Source: an uncultured Bacteroidales bacterium (GTDB lineage Bacteria; Bacteroidota; Bacteroidia; Bacteroidales; Porphyromonadaceae). From it: a stretch of DNA of 55,563 nucleotides. Made by a program: the position numbers and the translations under genes. The DNA is taken from NCBI GenBank assembly GCA_947290775.1, contig CAMYPM010000011.1, positions 1-55,563 on the forward strand, written 5' to 3'. The notes below the pieces were generated by a model. That model did not search any database and had not been told where the DNA came from. It worked only from the letters and a program-made list of their open reading frames with translations. Within the stretch, counting starts at the first letter, position 1. Each line of letters opens with the position of its first letter. Of the stretch, positions 8,562-17,991 are shown one piece after another.

Positions 8562-9062
8562 ATGAAGAATATGAAAGAAAAAGAGCCCGCCACTACTCGG
8601 GAGGTGCCACCTCTTCGTAGTGAGCTCAAGCAGTTGGGAAGAAAGAGCGAAATAAAGCCCGACTATGCACCGGACGTACTTGAATGCTTTACCAATCGCC
8701 ATCCCGATCGCGACTATTGGGTGCGCTTTGTGTGTCCTGAATTTACTGCTCTGTGTCCTATTACCGGACAACCGGACTTTGCTACGATATACATCGATTA
8801 CATACCGGGGGAGCGTATGGTAGAGAGTAAGAGCCTCAAATTATATCTTTTCAGCTTTCGCTCTCATGGTGCATTCCATGAAGATTGTGTCAACATTATT
8901 ATGGATGACCTTATTCGTCTCATGGAACCCAAGTATATAGAGGTTATGGGAGATTTTGTACCGCGGGGAGGCATTAGCATTAAACCCTATTGTAATTACG
9001 GGAGACCGGGTACCGAATACGAAGAAATAGCACACCGGCGACTACTTGCTCGCCATTCCTAA
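8562..9062 (+). CDS. queF: NADPH-dependent 7-cyano-7-deazaguanine reductase
   Basis: A 166-residue unimodular QueF that reduces the nitrile of preQ0 to preQ1 in queuosine biosynthesis. The catalytic cysteine is C65 in [10 protein letters not shown], with the partner aspartate at D72. The NADPH-binding stretch [13 protein letters not shown] (the E-SKSLK-Y motif) and the substrate-contact FHEDCVN are intact. A second possible ATG lies at 8571 (MKEKEP). The other queuosine genes are not in the window. The lipid kinase gene begins 7 nt after the stop, so the two are probably co-transcribed. Confidence 0.95.
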   Translation: MKNMKEKEPATTREVPPLRSELKQLGRKSEIKPDYAPDVLECFTNRHPDRDYWVRFVCPEFTALCPITGQPDFATIYIDYIPGERMVESKSLKLYLFSFRSHGAFHEDCVNIIMDDLIRLMEPKYIEVMGDFVPRGGISIKPYCNYGRPGTEYEEIAHRRLLARHS

Positions 9063-9069
9063 GCTTATT

Positions 9070-9957
9070 ATGGACAAACACCGCTATCTTGTGGTTATCA
9101 ATCCTATTAGTGGAGTAGGGAGCAAAGAGTATCTTCCCCATCTCATCGCTCAATCACTACTTCCCTATGCAGATGCTCTTTACATTACCTACACACAAGG
9201 CGCAGGGCATGCACAGCGCCTTATGCAAGAGGCTATGGAGCAAAAAATGGACACTATTATTGCAGTTGGGGGAGATGGTACGATAAATGAGATTGCGGCT
9301 TCGCTCTATAATACTCCTATTCGCTTAGGACTTATACCGAAAGGAAGTGGAAACGGCTTGGCTCGTGCTTTGGGTATTCCCATTGACAATGAGGAAGCCG
9401 CTCTTGAAATTATTCGCAAAGGAAATAGCTTGGCAATTGATACGGGAATAGCCAATGGTAAGCCATTCTTTTGCACTTTTGGCGTAGGCTTTGATGCTGC
9501 CGTTACAGAGCGTTACGAAGATGCTGCCACTCGGGGTATCTTCACTTACATAAAAGCCACAATTGACGAGTATATACGCTTTGAGCCTAAGAGCTATCTC
9601 ATTACTGTAGATGATATTACAATCAAAAGGCAAGCACTCCTGATCACTTGTGCCAACATAGACCAATATGGTAGTAATGCCTATATAGCACCCGGGGCAT
9701 CGCCCTCTGATGGCTTGCTCGATTTAGTTATTCTGCGTCCTGTAGAAGGATTACAAGCAGCCCAAGTGGCTATACAGCTCTTTACCAAGAGGATTCGTAA
9801 GAATGCGCGCTTGGAGTCAATTAGAGGGTCTAAGATCACTATCGAACGTGCTATGGAGGGGGCAATACAGCTGGATGGAGAGAGCTTCACTATGGGGAAG
9901 ACAATTGAGATTAGCGTAGTGCCACAATCTCTCAATGTGTTGGTGCCTGCCAAGTGA
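9070..9957 (+). CDS. Diacylglycerol kinase-family lipid kinase
   Basis: A 295-residue member of the DAGK catalytic-domain family (YegS/DgkB-like). It opens with YLVVINPISGVG. The nucleotide-binding GGDGTINEIA lies near residues 65-74, followed by PKGSGNGLARALGIP. A C-terminal beta-sandwich holds the GVGFDAAVTE and PGASPSDGLLDLV stretches. It should phosphorylate a lipid hydroxyl using ATP at the inner face of the cytoplasmic membrane. Whether the substrate is diacylglycerol or a sphingolipid-type base cannot be decided here. The start is the ATG at 9070. A TTG at 9046 would overlap queF. Confidence 0.88.
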   Translation: MDKHRYLVVINPISGVGSKEYLPHLIAQSLLPYADALYITYTQGAGHAQRLMQEAMEQKMDTIIAVGGDGTINEIAASLYNTPIRLGLIPKGSGNGLARALGIPIDNEEAALEIIRKGNSLAIDTGIANGKPFFCTFGVGFDAAVTERYEDAATRGIFTYIKATIDEYIRFEPKSYLITVDDITIKRQALLITCANIDQYGSNAYIAPGASPSDGLLDLVILRPVEGLQAAQVAIQLFTKRIRKNARLESIRGSKITIERAMEGAIQLDGESFTMGKTIEISVVPQSLNVLVPAK

Positions 9958-10098
9958 TGATGAAAATTTCCCAAAATAATTCATCCGAAAAGTTACTTTG
10001 GGTATTGGGAGTTGGCTGCAGGGCACATCGGCAAAGGAGCTCAAGAATGTCTTGTTGCGTCAAGTCTTTTCCCAAAAGAACCCTTTTAGCATCCTTTT

Positions 10099-11295
10099 AT
10101 GCTACGCCTGCTTCACACCTCTGACTGGCATTTGGGCAAAAGGCTATACGACTGGCCCCGATTGGAAGAGCAGCAGTGCTTCCTCACATGGCTTGTGGAT
10201 GAAGTTAGGCACAATGCTGTAGATGCTTTATTAATATGTGGCGATATATTCGATAGTAGTAATCCTCCTGCAGAGGCAGAGCGTCTATATTATGAATTCC
10301 TTGCACGGCTACACAGTGCTTCTCCCTCTACACAGATCATAATCTCTTCCGGTAATCATGACTCTGCGCTCAGACTCTCAGCACCTCGGGATATTCTCTC
10401 AGCACTGAATACCCATATTGCCTGTTTTGCTCGTACTAAAAGCGGTGAACGGAATTACAAGGAGCTTATAGTTCCCCTCTATAAGCAGGGAAAGCAAGTA
10501 GCTACTTGCATAGCACTTCCCTATCTCCGGCAAGGAGACTATGATATGACCAAGAGCTACGAACAAGGGGTGAGTGACCTTATCACTGAGTTGTACAGCG
10601 AAGCCAAAAAAGACAATCTGCCCATTTTTGCCATGGCTCATCTGTTTGTAATGGGTGGAAAGTTCTCCTCAGACAAAGCGGATCTCTTCCCCTCCATAGG
10701 ACTTGCGGAGCGTATATCGGCCGATGTATTTCCCAAAGATATACAGTATGTCGCTTTAGGACATCTGCACCGACCTCATAGCATCTCGCCTGATGAGCGA
10801 ATAAGATATTCGGGTAGTCCTATGCCATTTGACTTTAGTGAGCATACTTATACACACGGAGTCACTCTTGTAGAAATGGATGAGTCGTCTCTTTCGGTAG
10901 AGGCGCTTCATTTCCGATCTCCGGCTCCACTGCTTACCGTAAGGGGGAGCATGCAGGATATTGAAGCTTTTATGATACAACAGCCGGAGCAACCTATTGA
11001 TGCATCCGCTCCTTTCTTGCATATTGAACTTGAGAGTGAAACTGTATCGCCCTTGGAAAAGGTCAAGATCAAACAGCTTTGTCGTAATCGTTATGTACGC
11101 TTGGCAAAGGCCACTCTAAGAGGAAGTGCAGCAACAGCCCCTGAGCATTCACCGAACGAATCGGACAAAGAGCAGCGAATGGATCCGCTTGAAATAGCAA
11201 GCCTTGAGTATCGAAAGAGAATAGGTGCCGACATGTCGCAAGCTACTCAGGCACTATTTACCGAAGCTGTGCAAAAAGTCTTATCAGAAGTATGA
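10099..11295 (+). CDS. sbcD: Exonuclease subunit SbcD (Mre11-like)
   Basis: A 398-residue calcineurin-like metallophosphoesterase subunit of the SbcCD nuclease, which opens hairpins and processes DNA ends. The phosphodiesterase motifs are complete: TSDWHLGK (residues 7-14), CGDIFDSSNPP, SSGNHDS, AMAHLF and ALGHLHRPH. A helical C-terminal segment that would bind SbcC follows. The ATG lies at 10099 after ~140 nt of leader without a clear -7 match. Its stop overlaps the sbcC start by 4 nt (ATGA at 11292-11295), the usual coupled arrangement. Confidence 0.95.
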   Translation: MLRLLHTSDWHLGKRLYDWPRLEEQQCFLTWLVDEVRHNAVDALLICGDIFDSSNPPAEAERLYYEFLARLHSASPSTQIIISSGNHDSALRLSAPRDILSALNTHIACFARTKSGERNYKELIVPLYKQGKQVATCIALPYLRQGDYDMTKSYEQGVSDLITELYSEAKKDNLPIFAMAHLFVMGGKFSSDKADLFPSIGLAERISADVFPKDIQYVALGHLHRPHSISPDERIRYSGSPMPFDFSEHTYTHGVTLVEMDESSLSVEALHFRSPAPLLTVRGSMQDIEAFMIQQPEQPIDASAPFLHIELESETVSPLEKVKIKQLCRNRYVRLAKATLRGSAATAPEHSPNESDKEQRMDPLEIASLEYRKRIGADMSQATQALFTEAVQKVLSEV

Positions 11296-14200
11296 GGATT
11301 ACCCGCATATTAGGTGAAAATATAGCCTCACTTGCCCAACCCTTTGACGTGGATTTTACGCAGGAGCCGCTGCACTCCTGTGGTATATTTGCTATTACAG
11401 GGCCGACCGGAGCCGGCAAATCTACTCTATTGGACGTGATTTGTCTTGCATTATACAATAATACCCCTCGTTTGGCTTCTGCCGAGAGTGAGCGGGTTTA
11501 TGAGGAAATGCCGGGTGCCAATCTGCTTTCTTATGGCGATCCACGCAATCTTCTCCACAGAGGAGCTGCGGAGGGCCGTGCTGAAGTGTGCTTTGAAGTG
11601 AATGGCACGCACTACAAAGCCGGATGGTATGTGCGGCGTGCCGGAAAGAAAGTATCGGGTCAATTGCAACAAGTGGAAATGCGCCTGGTGAACTTATCCC
11701 AAGGCACAGAGTACCAAGGGCGCAAAACGGAAATATTAGCACAAATCAAGGAGCTGATCGGACTTTCATTTGAGCAGTTTACTAAGGCGGTTATGTTGGC
11801 TCAAGGTGACTTTGCCTCTTTTCTCTTTGCTAAAGAGAATGAGAAGGGCGAAACGCTGATGCGAATTACCGGCACAGAGCTATTTAGTCGGATTGGCACG
11901 GAGATCTTCAACCGAAATAGCGAGGCAGTTGCCGCCCTTAAGGAACTGCAGCAGAGAGCCGAGCATATTGAATTGCCTTCCCAAGAGGCCTGCGAGCATC
12001 TTGCTTGCGAGATAAAGGAGGATAAAGAGCAGTTGGCGAAGGCGAATAAAATTTATCAAGACGCTTCCGCGCAACTCTATATCATTGATGATTATATACA
12101 TCGTCTGGGTCAGTGGGAGGACTCTCGGCGTGAGCTTACTACTTTACTTACTCAATACCGTCCACTGGCGAGTAGTGTAAGCAAACGGATCTATCTAAGG
12201 CGGCTACTTGCCTATAAGGACAAGCTGCGCTTATTGCAGAATATAGAGAATCGCATCGCTTTGCTCACAAAAGAGCAGCAGGAAAAGGAAAGCCGATTTC
12301 ATACGCTTTCAGCGAACAAAGCGGATGTTCAAGAGAAACTTGACGAGGCCAATCACCATTTCACTGCGTGGGCGCAACAAAATACTGAAAAGAAGCCTTT
12401 ACTGCAGCAGGCAGTTGACCTTGAGCGTCAGGCTGCGTTGCTGAGTGGACAAATAACCGAGCTTGCCCATCAGTTGAAAGAAAACGAAAAGGAGCAAGAA
12501 AAACTAGAGCTGAAAATACGAGATACGCAGAGTCAACTCTCTGATAACCAGGCTGCAACCCTTACGCTTCAGGAATGGATCACTGCCCATCAAGCAGAGC
12601 GTCCCTATATTGATCAGGCACCTCAACACCTTTTGGCGCTTTCCGAAGTTGCTAAGTGTATCAAAGCGGAGGAGCGCGCGTCTATACAAATTGCCGAAAA
12701 TAACAAAAGGCTTGTTGAAGAAGAAGAGGAGCAGCAGCAACTTACCGAAAAGCTTAAGGATTACTCGGTTTTCATTACCGAAGCGGTAGCGCAGCTACGC
12801 CGGAGTCTAATACCCGGAGAGGCCTGTCCGGTGTGCGGTAGTACCACGCACCCCCATGCAGATGACGCACTGCATGCCCTTGTGGTAAAAAGCGAAGAGG
12901 AGGCTATCCGTAAGCGCAAAGACTTAGAGGAGCGTATCAATAAATTACAGCAGCGCAATAAGGAGCGTTATGCGGAAGTAACCGCTCTCAAGCGTCTTAA
13001 AGATCAGGCAAATAGTCGTGCCTTACAACTTATCAATCAGGAGCGAGAAACCATCCAAGCTCTTTTGCAGATTGCACAAATTGACCATTCCAGTCCCTTC
13101 GAAGAATATGCTGATCAAATAGCTGCGCGCACTTCCGAGTGGCTGGAAAAGCTAAAAAAAATCGACACCCTAAAGCAACAAAAGGAACTCCTTGACAAAG
13201 AATCTCACCTTCTTTTAGAACAGAAGCACAAGGAGGCCAAAGCTCAGTCAATTCTTACTGAGGAAAAGAATAAGAAGAGTACAACGCTTATCGCTTGCAA
13301 AGAGGGAGTTTCACCCCTTCTGGGCTTCTCGTCGGTTGCGCAATATCAAGAAGCAATACAAAAGGAGGAAAAGACGCAGAAAGAGCTAATTACCCAATTG
13401 ACGAACGCACTGACTGCCCTTACCACTGAGGAGCGAAGCCTACTCGAACGCTTATCTGCCATACGGCATGAGCTCTCTTCTGAGCATAAAAATAAAAAGA
13501 TGGAGGCAGATGTCACGCAGCAGGAGCGGCTCGCTTTAGAGGGCCACTTTGGCGTTACTGAAGAGCACTTTCCCAAAGTAGATGAAGCTCTTCTCCAAAA
13601 AGAGGAAAAGCTCTATACAACCCTGTCCGATGAATGGAATAGGCTCAAGGCGCGTTATAGAGAGCGTGCTACCGAGATACATGCTGCTGAAGAGAAGTTG
13701 CCCCGACTCCAACAAGCCCGATTTCAAAATAGCTTGGATGCTCTTCGCAGCGAAGCAGCCCACTCTGTAGATGTGGGGCATACCCATATCCAAGAGCTTA
13801 TGGGGCTTATCACCCGCAAAGAGAGTACCTTGGAGCAATACCATGCTACGATTGCTTCGTACAAAGAGTTAGCAATCCAAATAGAGAGTGCCAGGCAGTA
13901 TGCTGCACGTTGGGACGAATTGAACAGATTCTTCGGCTCTAAGGATGGGTATAAATTCAATAACATTGCGCAGGGCTATACCTTAGATTATTTACTGCTG
14001 CATGCCAATCAATATCTTAACCTACTCGCGCCTCGGTATCAGCTGATACGAACCCCCGACAAGCTACTTTTGGAAGTGATTGATAGAGATATGTTGGGCG
14101 AGCGACGCACGATTAATTCTCTTTCCGGAGGGGAAACATTCCTTGTCTCCTTAGCGCTTTCCCTCGCTTTAAGCAGTATCTCCTCGATGAGCATATCGAT

Positions 14201-14420
14201 AGATTCTCTCTTTATAGATGAGGGCTTTGGGGCTTTGGACGAGGATGCGCTCAACACGGCGATGGGGGCTTTTGAAGTGCTTCAAGCATCCGGCCGAAAA
14301 ATCGGCATCATATCGCATGTTAAGGAGGTTATGCAGCGTGTAGCCGTGCGGATTGAAGTAGACAAGCAAGGGAATGGCGAAAGCCTGCTTCGCATTATCT
14401 CAGATAGCAATAACATTTGA
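11292..14420 (+). CDS. sbcC: Exonuclease subunit SbcC (Rad50-like)
   Basis: A 1042-residue SMC-like ATPase that partners SbcD. The Walker A is GPTGAGKSTLLD (from about residue 37). Long coiled coils flank a zinc hook CPVCG near residue 512. The C-terminal lobe carries the ABC signature LSGGETFLVSLALSLALS and Walker B SLFIDEGFGALDED. Full family length and all ATPase parts are present, so it is likely functional. Translation is coupled to sbcD through an ATGA overlap. A 9-bp hairpin without a T-run lies at 14503-14525 downstream, between this gene and the convergent secG. Confidence 0.95.
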   Translation: MRITRILGENIASLAQPFDVDFTQEPLHSCGIFAITGPTGAGKSTLLDVICLALYNNTPRLASAESERVYEEMPGANLLSYGDPRNLLHRGAAEGRAEVCFEVNGTHYKAGWYVRRAGKKVSGQLQQVEMRLVNLSQGTEYQGRKTEILAQIKELIGLSFEQFTKAVMLAQGDFASFLFAKENEKGETLMRITGTELFSRIGTEIFNRNSEAVAALKELQQRAEHIELPSQEACEHLACEIKEDKEQLAKANKIYQDASAQLYIIDDYIHRLGQWEDSRRELTTLLTQYRPLASSVSKRIYLRRLLAYKDKLRLLQNIENRIALLTKEQQEKESRFHTLSANKADVQEKLDEANHHFTAWAQQNTEKKPLLQQAVDLERQAALLSGQITELAHQLKENEKEQEKLELKIRDTQSQLSDNQAATLTLQEWITAHQAERPYIDQAPQHLLALSEVAKCIKAEERASIQIAENNKRLVEEEEEQQQLTEKLKDYSVFITEAVAQLRRSLIPGEACPVCGSTTHPHADDALHALVVKSEEEAIRKRKDLEERINKLQQRNKERYAEVTALKRLKDQANSRALQLINQERETIQALLQIAQIDHSSPFEEYADQIAARTSEWLEKLKKIDTLKQQKELLDKESHLLLEQKHKEAKAQSILTEEKNKKSTTLIACKEGVSPLLGFSSVAQYQEAIQKEEKTQKELITQLTNALTALTTEERSLLERLSAIRHELSSEHKNKKMEADVTQQERLALEGHFGVTEEHFPKVDEALLQKEEKLYTTLSDEWNRLKARYRERATEIHAAEEKLPRLQQARFQNSLDALRSEAAHSVDVGHTHIQELMGLITRKESTLEQYHATIASYKELAIQIESARQYAARWDELNRFFGSKDGYKFNNIAQGYTLDYLLLHANQYLNLLAPRYQLIRTPDKLLLEVIDRDMLGERRTINSLSGGETFLVSLALSLALSSISSMSISIDSLFIDEGFGALDEDALNTAMGAFEVLQASGRKIGIISHVKEVMQRVAVRIEVDKQGNGESLLRIISDSNNI

Positions 14421-14502
14421 TTGCCTGAAAGGACAAGCACTACTTTCTGAGTACCCTCTATGTATTTTCGCAGGGAGGGTAGAAGATAGTACAAGAAAAT
14501 CC

Positions 14503-14525
14503 CATCGGTGGAATGGCCACCGATG
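14503..14525. terminator. Possible hairpin between convergent sbcC and secG
   Basis: A perfect 9-bp stem CATCGGTGG/CCACCGATG closes a 5-nt loop. No proper T-run follows on the plus strand. On the minus strand it is followed by ggattttc, a weak U-tract. Its role as a terminator is uncertain. Confidence 0.35.
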
Positions 14526-14599
14526 AGAGATGGAAATATCTTAAGTAAAAGTAAACTTTCCCCCCTTATCCCCTTAGAGACAATAAGGGAAAGAGTTCT

Positions 14600-14971
14600 T
14601 TATTGCTGCGGTTCAGCAGGGGTAGCAGGAGCCTCAGGAGTTGCCGGGGTCTCTGCCGGGGTTGTGCCTAAGTCGGGTAATGCTTCAGGCGCAGGAGCCT
14701 CAATAGTCTTTACCTGCTGATTGACCTGTTTTTCAACTGTTTCAATGGAGCCGTGCAAGAAGTGAGCAGAGAGAATACTTAGTACCATGATGGCACCGGC
14801 TAAATACCAAGTTGCTTTTTCCAAGAAGTCGGTTGTCTTTCGTACTCCGGCAAGTTGGTTTCCTGCGGAAAAGCCGGCAGCCAAGCCTCCCCCTTTAGAA
14901 TTTTGCACTACTACAATGAGTATTAACAGAATCGCTGCTAAAAGAATAAGTATGGTCAGAAAAATGAACAT
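14600..14971 (-). CDS. secG: Preprotein translocase subunit SecG
   Basis: A 123-residue inner-membrane protein with two transmembrane segments (residues 2-24 and about 55-73). They are joined by a cytoplasmic loop holding the SecG signature VVQNSKGGGLAAGFS. It supports SecYEG-dependent protein export. The C-terminus extends ~45 residues past the second membrane helix as a Pro/Ala/Glu/Thr-rich tail (EAPAPEALPDLG... TPATPEAPATPAEPQQ), longer than in E. coli. It is last in the unit sigma-54 activator, LptE, TPR-like protein, SecG, which I recall as a common Bacteroidota arrangement. Confidence 0.92.
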   Translation of the reverse strand: MFIFLTILILLAAILLILIVVVQNSKGGGLAAGFSAGNQLAGVRKTTDFLEKATWYLAGAIMVLSILSAHFLHGSIETVEKQVNQQVKTIEAPAPEALPDLGTTPAETPATPEAPATPAEPQQ

Positions 14972-14978
14972 ATTGTTG

Positions 14979-15668
14979 TTATTTGTTGTTTTCAGTTTCT
15001 TCTTTATTTTCTATCAAACGCTCAATAAAACGTATCTGATCTGCAAAGTAAACACTTTTCTCCGGATGTTTTGCATTTAATGCCTTATAAGCTGTCAAAG
15101 CTTTGTCGTACCGCCCCTGTGAAACATATATTTTCGCCAGTATTTCAGTGAAGAGAGGCGGCTCTTCATCAGGGACTTCCTCATCACTCGTTTCTTTTGG
15201 GGTGGAAATAGTCTGCTTTAGGGTAATTTCCTCTTCTGTAACCGGAATCAGTTCATCCGATTCCTCTGTTAGCCCTGCCATCGCTAAATAATCCGTGTGT
15301 ACTGCTTCCTTAGATAGCAGTAAGTCTGTATTGTCCGAGGCTACGGTATCGCCCTGTTGCTCTAAAAAGCGGTCTATATACGCAAAGTGTCCCTCGTCCT
15401 GTGTAGGCTCACCAAGTTCCTTCTTGGGCATCGGCATCTTAGTTTCCACTAAGCCATAGAGCAGAGCCCGATCCGGTAGAAAAAGAGCCCAACGCTCCAA
15501 CTCTGCGGTATAGCGTACATCTTTTACAATGGCCAAATTGTATAAGTATAGAAAAACCAATGGTGCTGAATAGGGGAAAAGGTTCACCAGCTGCTCGATC
15601 TCCGGCAGCGTGTCGGCAGAGAGACGCTCAGGGTGCGTCAGATAGTCCGTTAAGCTCTTTAGCGTCAT
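14979..15668 (-). CDS. TPR-like protein between lptE and secG
   Basis: A 229-residue protein with a helical N-terminal part (residues 1-75) and an acidic, low-complexity middle (about 100-170, rich in E, D, T and P). A C-terminal helical pair resembles a single tetratricopeptide repeat (LAKIYVSQGRYDKALTAYKALNAKHPEK). No signal peptide is visible. Bacteroidota commonly carry such a protein between LptE and SecG, but its function is not established. It begins directly after the lptE stop (15668/15669) and ends 7 nt before secG. Confidence 0.7.
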   Translation of the reverse strand: MTLKSLTDYLTHPERLSADTLPEIEQLVNLFPYSAPLVFLYLYNLAIVKDVRYTAELERWALFLPDRALLYGLVETKMPMPKKELGEPTQDEGHFAYIDRFLEQQGDTVASDNTDLLLSKEAVHTDYLAMAGLTEESDELIPVTEEEITLKQTISTPKETSDEEVPDEEPPLFTEILAKIYVSQGRYDKALTAYKALNAKHPEKSVYFADQIRFIERLIENKEETENNK

Positions 15669-16244
15669 TTACCAGTCCTCCGCTGTAGCATTGAAGATTT
15701 GTTTGGTGATATCTTCAATAAGTTGTTTAAGCAATCCATCCTGCACTGCTGAGAATAAGCTGCTACTATCGAAATCCGAATAGGCAGAGAAGTTGCGTGT
15801 AAAACTTTTCTTCGGATTGGCCTTATTGTCGAAGTGCACCGAGATGGTCAGCGTAAAGCGTGTCATGGATGCAAAGGCGTCTTCCTGTACGGCAATGGGG
15901 GCCAGATCATAGCCCACGATAGCCCCTTCCAAAGCAAAGTCTCCATCAGACGATACTTCTTCCAAGCGGGTTTGCTGCTTATATAGTCGGCGAAGCTGTT
16001 CGGTTACTTGTGGCGCAGCAGGAGGATACACTAAGGCGGCACGATTGGCAAAGTCTTCGATTGAGAAAGTACGAATCTCATTGTAATCAATGGAAGAGCC
16101 GCTAAAGCTATAAGAAATGCGGCAGCCGGATGTGCCGACCGTTAGAAGGATTCCCATAAGTGAAATCTTTGAAAAAGCGGGCAAGTGGCAAGAGCCAATC
16201 CTTTTCCAAAGCGATGTGGCGCAACGCTTTAGGCGCAGCACCAT
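15669..16244 (-). CDS. lptE: LptE-like LPS-assembly lipoprotein
   Basis: A lipoprotein of the LptE family, the outer-membrane plug of the LptD LPS translocon. The lipobox is in LTVGTSGCRISYSFSG, and the mature part has the short LptE-type sequence rich in Phe/Tyr with IDYNEIRTFSIEDFANRA. The start is uncertain. The frame is open to 16355, overlapping the sigma-54 regulator. ATG 16244 gives a basic n-region (MVLRLKR) about 40 residues before the lipidated cysteine, still long for a signal peptide. ATG 16319 is an alternative. The mature protein is about 150 residues. It lies inside the regulator-lptE-TPR-secG unit. Confidence 0.8.
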   Translation of the reverse strand: MVLRLKRCATSLWKRIGSCHLPAFSKISLMGILLTVGTSGCRISYSFSGSSIDYNEIRTFSIEDFANRAALVYPPAAPQVTEQLRRLYKQQTRLEEVSSDGDFALEGAIVGYDLAPIAVQEDAFASMTRFTLTISVHFDNKANPKKSFTRNFSAYSDFDSSSLFSAVQDGLLKQLIEDITKQIFNATAEDW

Positions 16245-16302
16245 AAGATTGCCCCCGGATATTGCAAACGGAGTATTACGCAAAAGGCTTGTAGGCAGTG
16301 CG

Positions 16303-17580
16303 TTATAGATCCACTTCATACTCTTTGAGTCTTCTGGAAAGTGTTCTGTCGGCAATGCCGAGTTCCTCGGCTGTTTTGGATTTTACGCCATTGTTGCGCT
16401 CTAAAGTGCGCATTATGATCTTCTTCTCGATCTCTTGCAGCGTCATGTTTTTAAACCAGTCGAGGATGGCGTCTTCGCGCATCTCTTCACTCGCTTCAGT
16501 CTCTTCCGCATCTTCGGTATGTAGGTGATGTAGGTTAAGCGGAAGCGGCATGCCGGTTATGCTTTCGGACTCCGGTAGGAGCTGCGTGTGAATCGGTGTA
16601 GTGTCTATGGGATGCGATAGAGATGATTTTTCATCGCCATGCTCACTCATCTCGTTTACCTGCTTGGTAAGTTCGCTGAGCTTGCGCTGCATGTCGAAGA
16701 GCACTGTATAGAGTATCTCGCGTTCGTTGGAGAAGCTCTGCGCATCACCTACCTCCGGCTGACGGTAGGGTATGGGGTGTAAGTCCCCTTTGGGATCTAA
16801 AGAGAGATACTTTTTGAGGACTGAGGCATCAATCGTCCTATCCGATTCCAATAAGCTGATACGATCCACCAGATTGCGAAGCTCCCGTATATTGCCGGGC
16901 CACGAATAGTGCTTGAGCATGAGCAAAGCATCTTCAGTGGGGGTGATAGGGGGTATGCCGTATTTGGTAGCGTTGTCGCTTGCAAACCAGCGGAATAAGA
17001 GGGGCACATCCTCGTCTCGCTCTCTCAGTGGAGGAACATGGATGGGTACCGTATTGAGGCGGTAGTACAGATCCTCGCGAAACTTGCCCTTTGCGACTGC
17101 GTCCTTAAGCTTTACATTAGTTGCGGCTACAATGCGCACGTCCGTTTTAGAGGGGAAGCTGGCTCCTACGGGGATGAATTCCCCACTCTCCAGTACACGA
17201 AGCAACCGAGCCTGTGTAGCTAAAGGAAGCTCGCCTATTTCATCCAAGAAAATAGTGCCTTTATCAGCCTCTTCAAAGTACCCTTTGCGATCAGCTATAG
17301 CTCCCGTGAAGGCTCCCTTCTTATGCCCAAAAAGCTCCGAGTCAATAGTGCCTTCGGGAATGGCACCGCAATTGACCGCTATATAACGTCCATGCTTGCG
17401 TTGCGAATAGGCGTGGATGATCTTAGGAAAGAACTCCTTACCCACTCCGCTTTCTCCCATGATCAGCACACTCATATCGGTAGGCGCTACTTGATAAGCG
17501 ACGCGTATAGCCTCGTTGAATCTGAGGTCATTGCCGATAATGCCGAAGCGCTGTTTTATCTGCTGTATGTCCGCAATCAT
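16303..17580 (-). CDS. Sigma-54-dependent transcriptional activator lacking a sensor domain
   Basis: A 425-residue bacterial enhancer-binding protein. The AAA+ domain starts almost at the N-terminus, with Walker A GESGVGKE near residue 42. The sigma-54-contacting GAFTGA loop follows, then Walker B TIFLDEIGELP and the R-finger region. A ~90-residue linker leads to a C-terminal Fis-type helix-turn-helix (ELGIADRTLSRRLKEY). There is no receiver, GAF or PAS domain, so activity must be set by level, by a partner or constitutively. Its neighbours are envelope genes (lptE, secG), a conserved Bacteroidota setting as far as I recall. The -7 element at 17588-17595 is only 7 nt from the ATG, so the mRNA may be leaderless. 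Confidence 0.92.
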   Translation of the reverse strand: MIADIQQIKQRFGIIGNDLRFNEAIRVAYQVAPTDMSVLIMGESGVGKEFFPKIIHAYSQRKHGRYIAVNCGAIPEGTIDSELFGHKKGAFTGAIADRKGYFEEADKGTIFLDEIGELPLATQARLLRVLESGEFIPVGASFPSKTDVRIVAATNVKLKDAVAKGKFREDLYYRLNTVPIHVPPLRERDEDVPLLFRWFASDNATKYGIPPITPTEDALLMLKHYSWPGNIRELRNLVDRISLLESDRTIDASVLKKYLSLDPKGDLHPIPYRQPEVGDAQSFSNEREILYTVLFDMQRKLSELTKQVNEMSEHGDEKSSLSHPIDTTPIHTQLLPESESITGMPLPLNLHHLHTEDAEETEASEEMREDAILDWFKNMTLQEIEKKIIMRTLERNNGVKSKTAEELGIADRTLSRRLKEYEVDL

Positions 17581-17587
17581 ATTGCTA

Positions 17588-17595
17588 CAAAGGTA
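17588..17595 (-). promoter_or_regulatory. -7 promoter element abutting the sigma-54 activator start
   Basis: TACCTTTG on the minus strand ends 7 nt before the ATG at 17580. If used, the transcript has almost no leader. Confidence 0.55.
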
Positions 17596-17979
17596 CTACA
17601 TTCCTGCAAATATTCTGATCGGAAACCATCTTTGGTGCCCTCTTTTTTTGTCTCTTATTCGCTGAGAAATAGAGAGATAAGCACAAATGTATGAAGAGAA
17701 TCGGCGAATGCGCTTTTTAGTATTTCGGTGTGTAGACAAGTGGAGTGCTGTGTCGGTATAGAACATGCGTGACGATCCCTACTGTAGAAGTAGAAAAAAG
17801 GCTATAGGGTTTTCGTAAAAAGGCTATAGGGTTTTCGTAAAAAGGCTATAGGGTTTCTGTAAAAACCCTATAGGGTTTTGAGGAAAAGGTTGGGATAAAA
17901 AAGCTGAGCAGAGAAATAACCTAATCAGAGAAAGGAGTGAAGGCGCTCGAATAATACATCAGAATATCAGATTATTTAC
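17596..17979. other. Intergenic region holding repeat array B
   Basis: No gene is visible between the sigma-54 activator promoter and the riboswitch promoter. Apart from the tandem repeats at 17795-17879 I see no recognisable element. The flanks are AT-rich and contain short open frames only. Confidence 0.6.
17795..17879. repeat. Three 22-nt tandem repeats plus an 18-bp palindrome
   Basis: Three copies of a 22-nt unit start at 17795, 17817 and 17839. The core is ggctatagggttttcgt, and the third copy ends in tctgt. They are followed at 17862-17879 by the perfect palindrome AAAACCCTATAGGGTTTT, which contains an inverted copy of the core. The array lies just upstream of the riboswitch promoter. 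Confidence 0.9.
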
Positions 17980-17987
17980 TACCTTTG
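17980..17987 (+). promoter_or_regulatory. -7 promoter element for the riboswitch transcript
   Basis: TACCTTTG matches TAnnTTTG. The riboswitch P1 strand begins about 5 nt downstream, consistent with a transcript starting at the aptamer. Confidence 0.65.
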
Positions 17988-17991
17988 CGGG

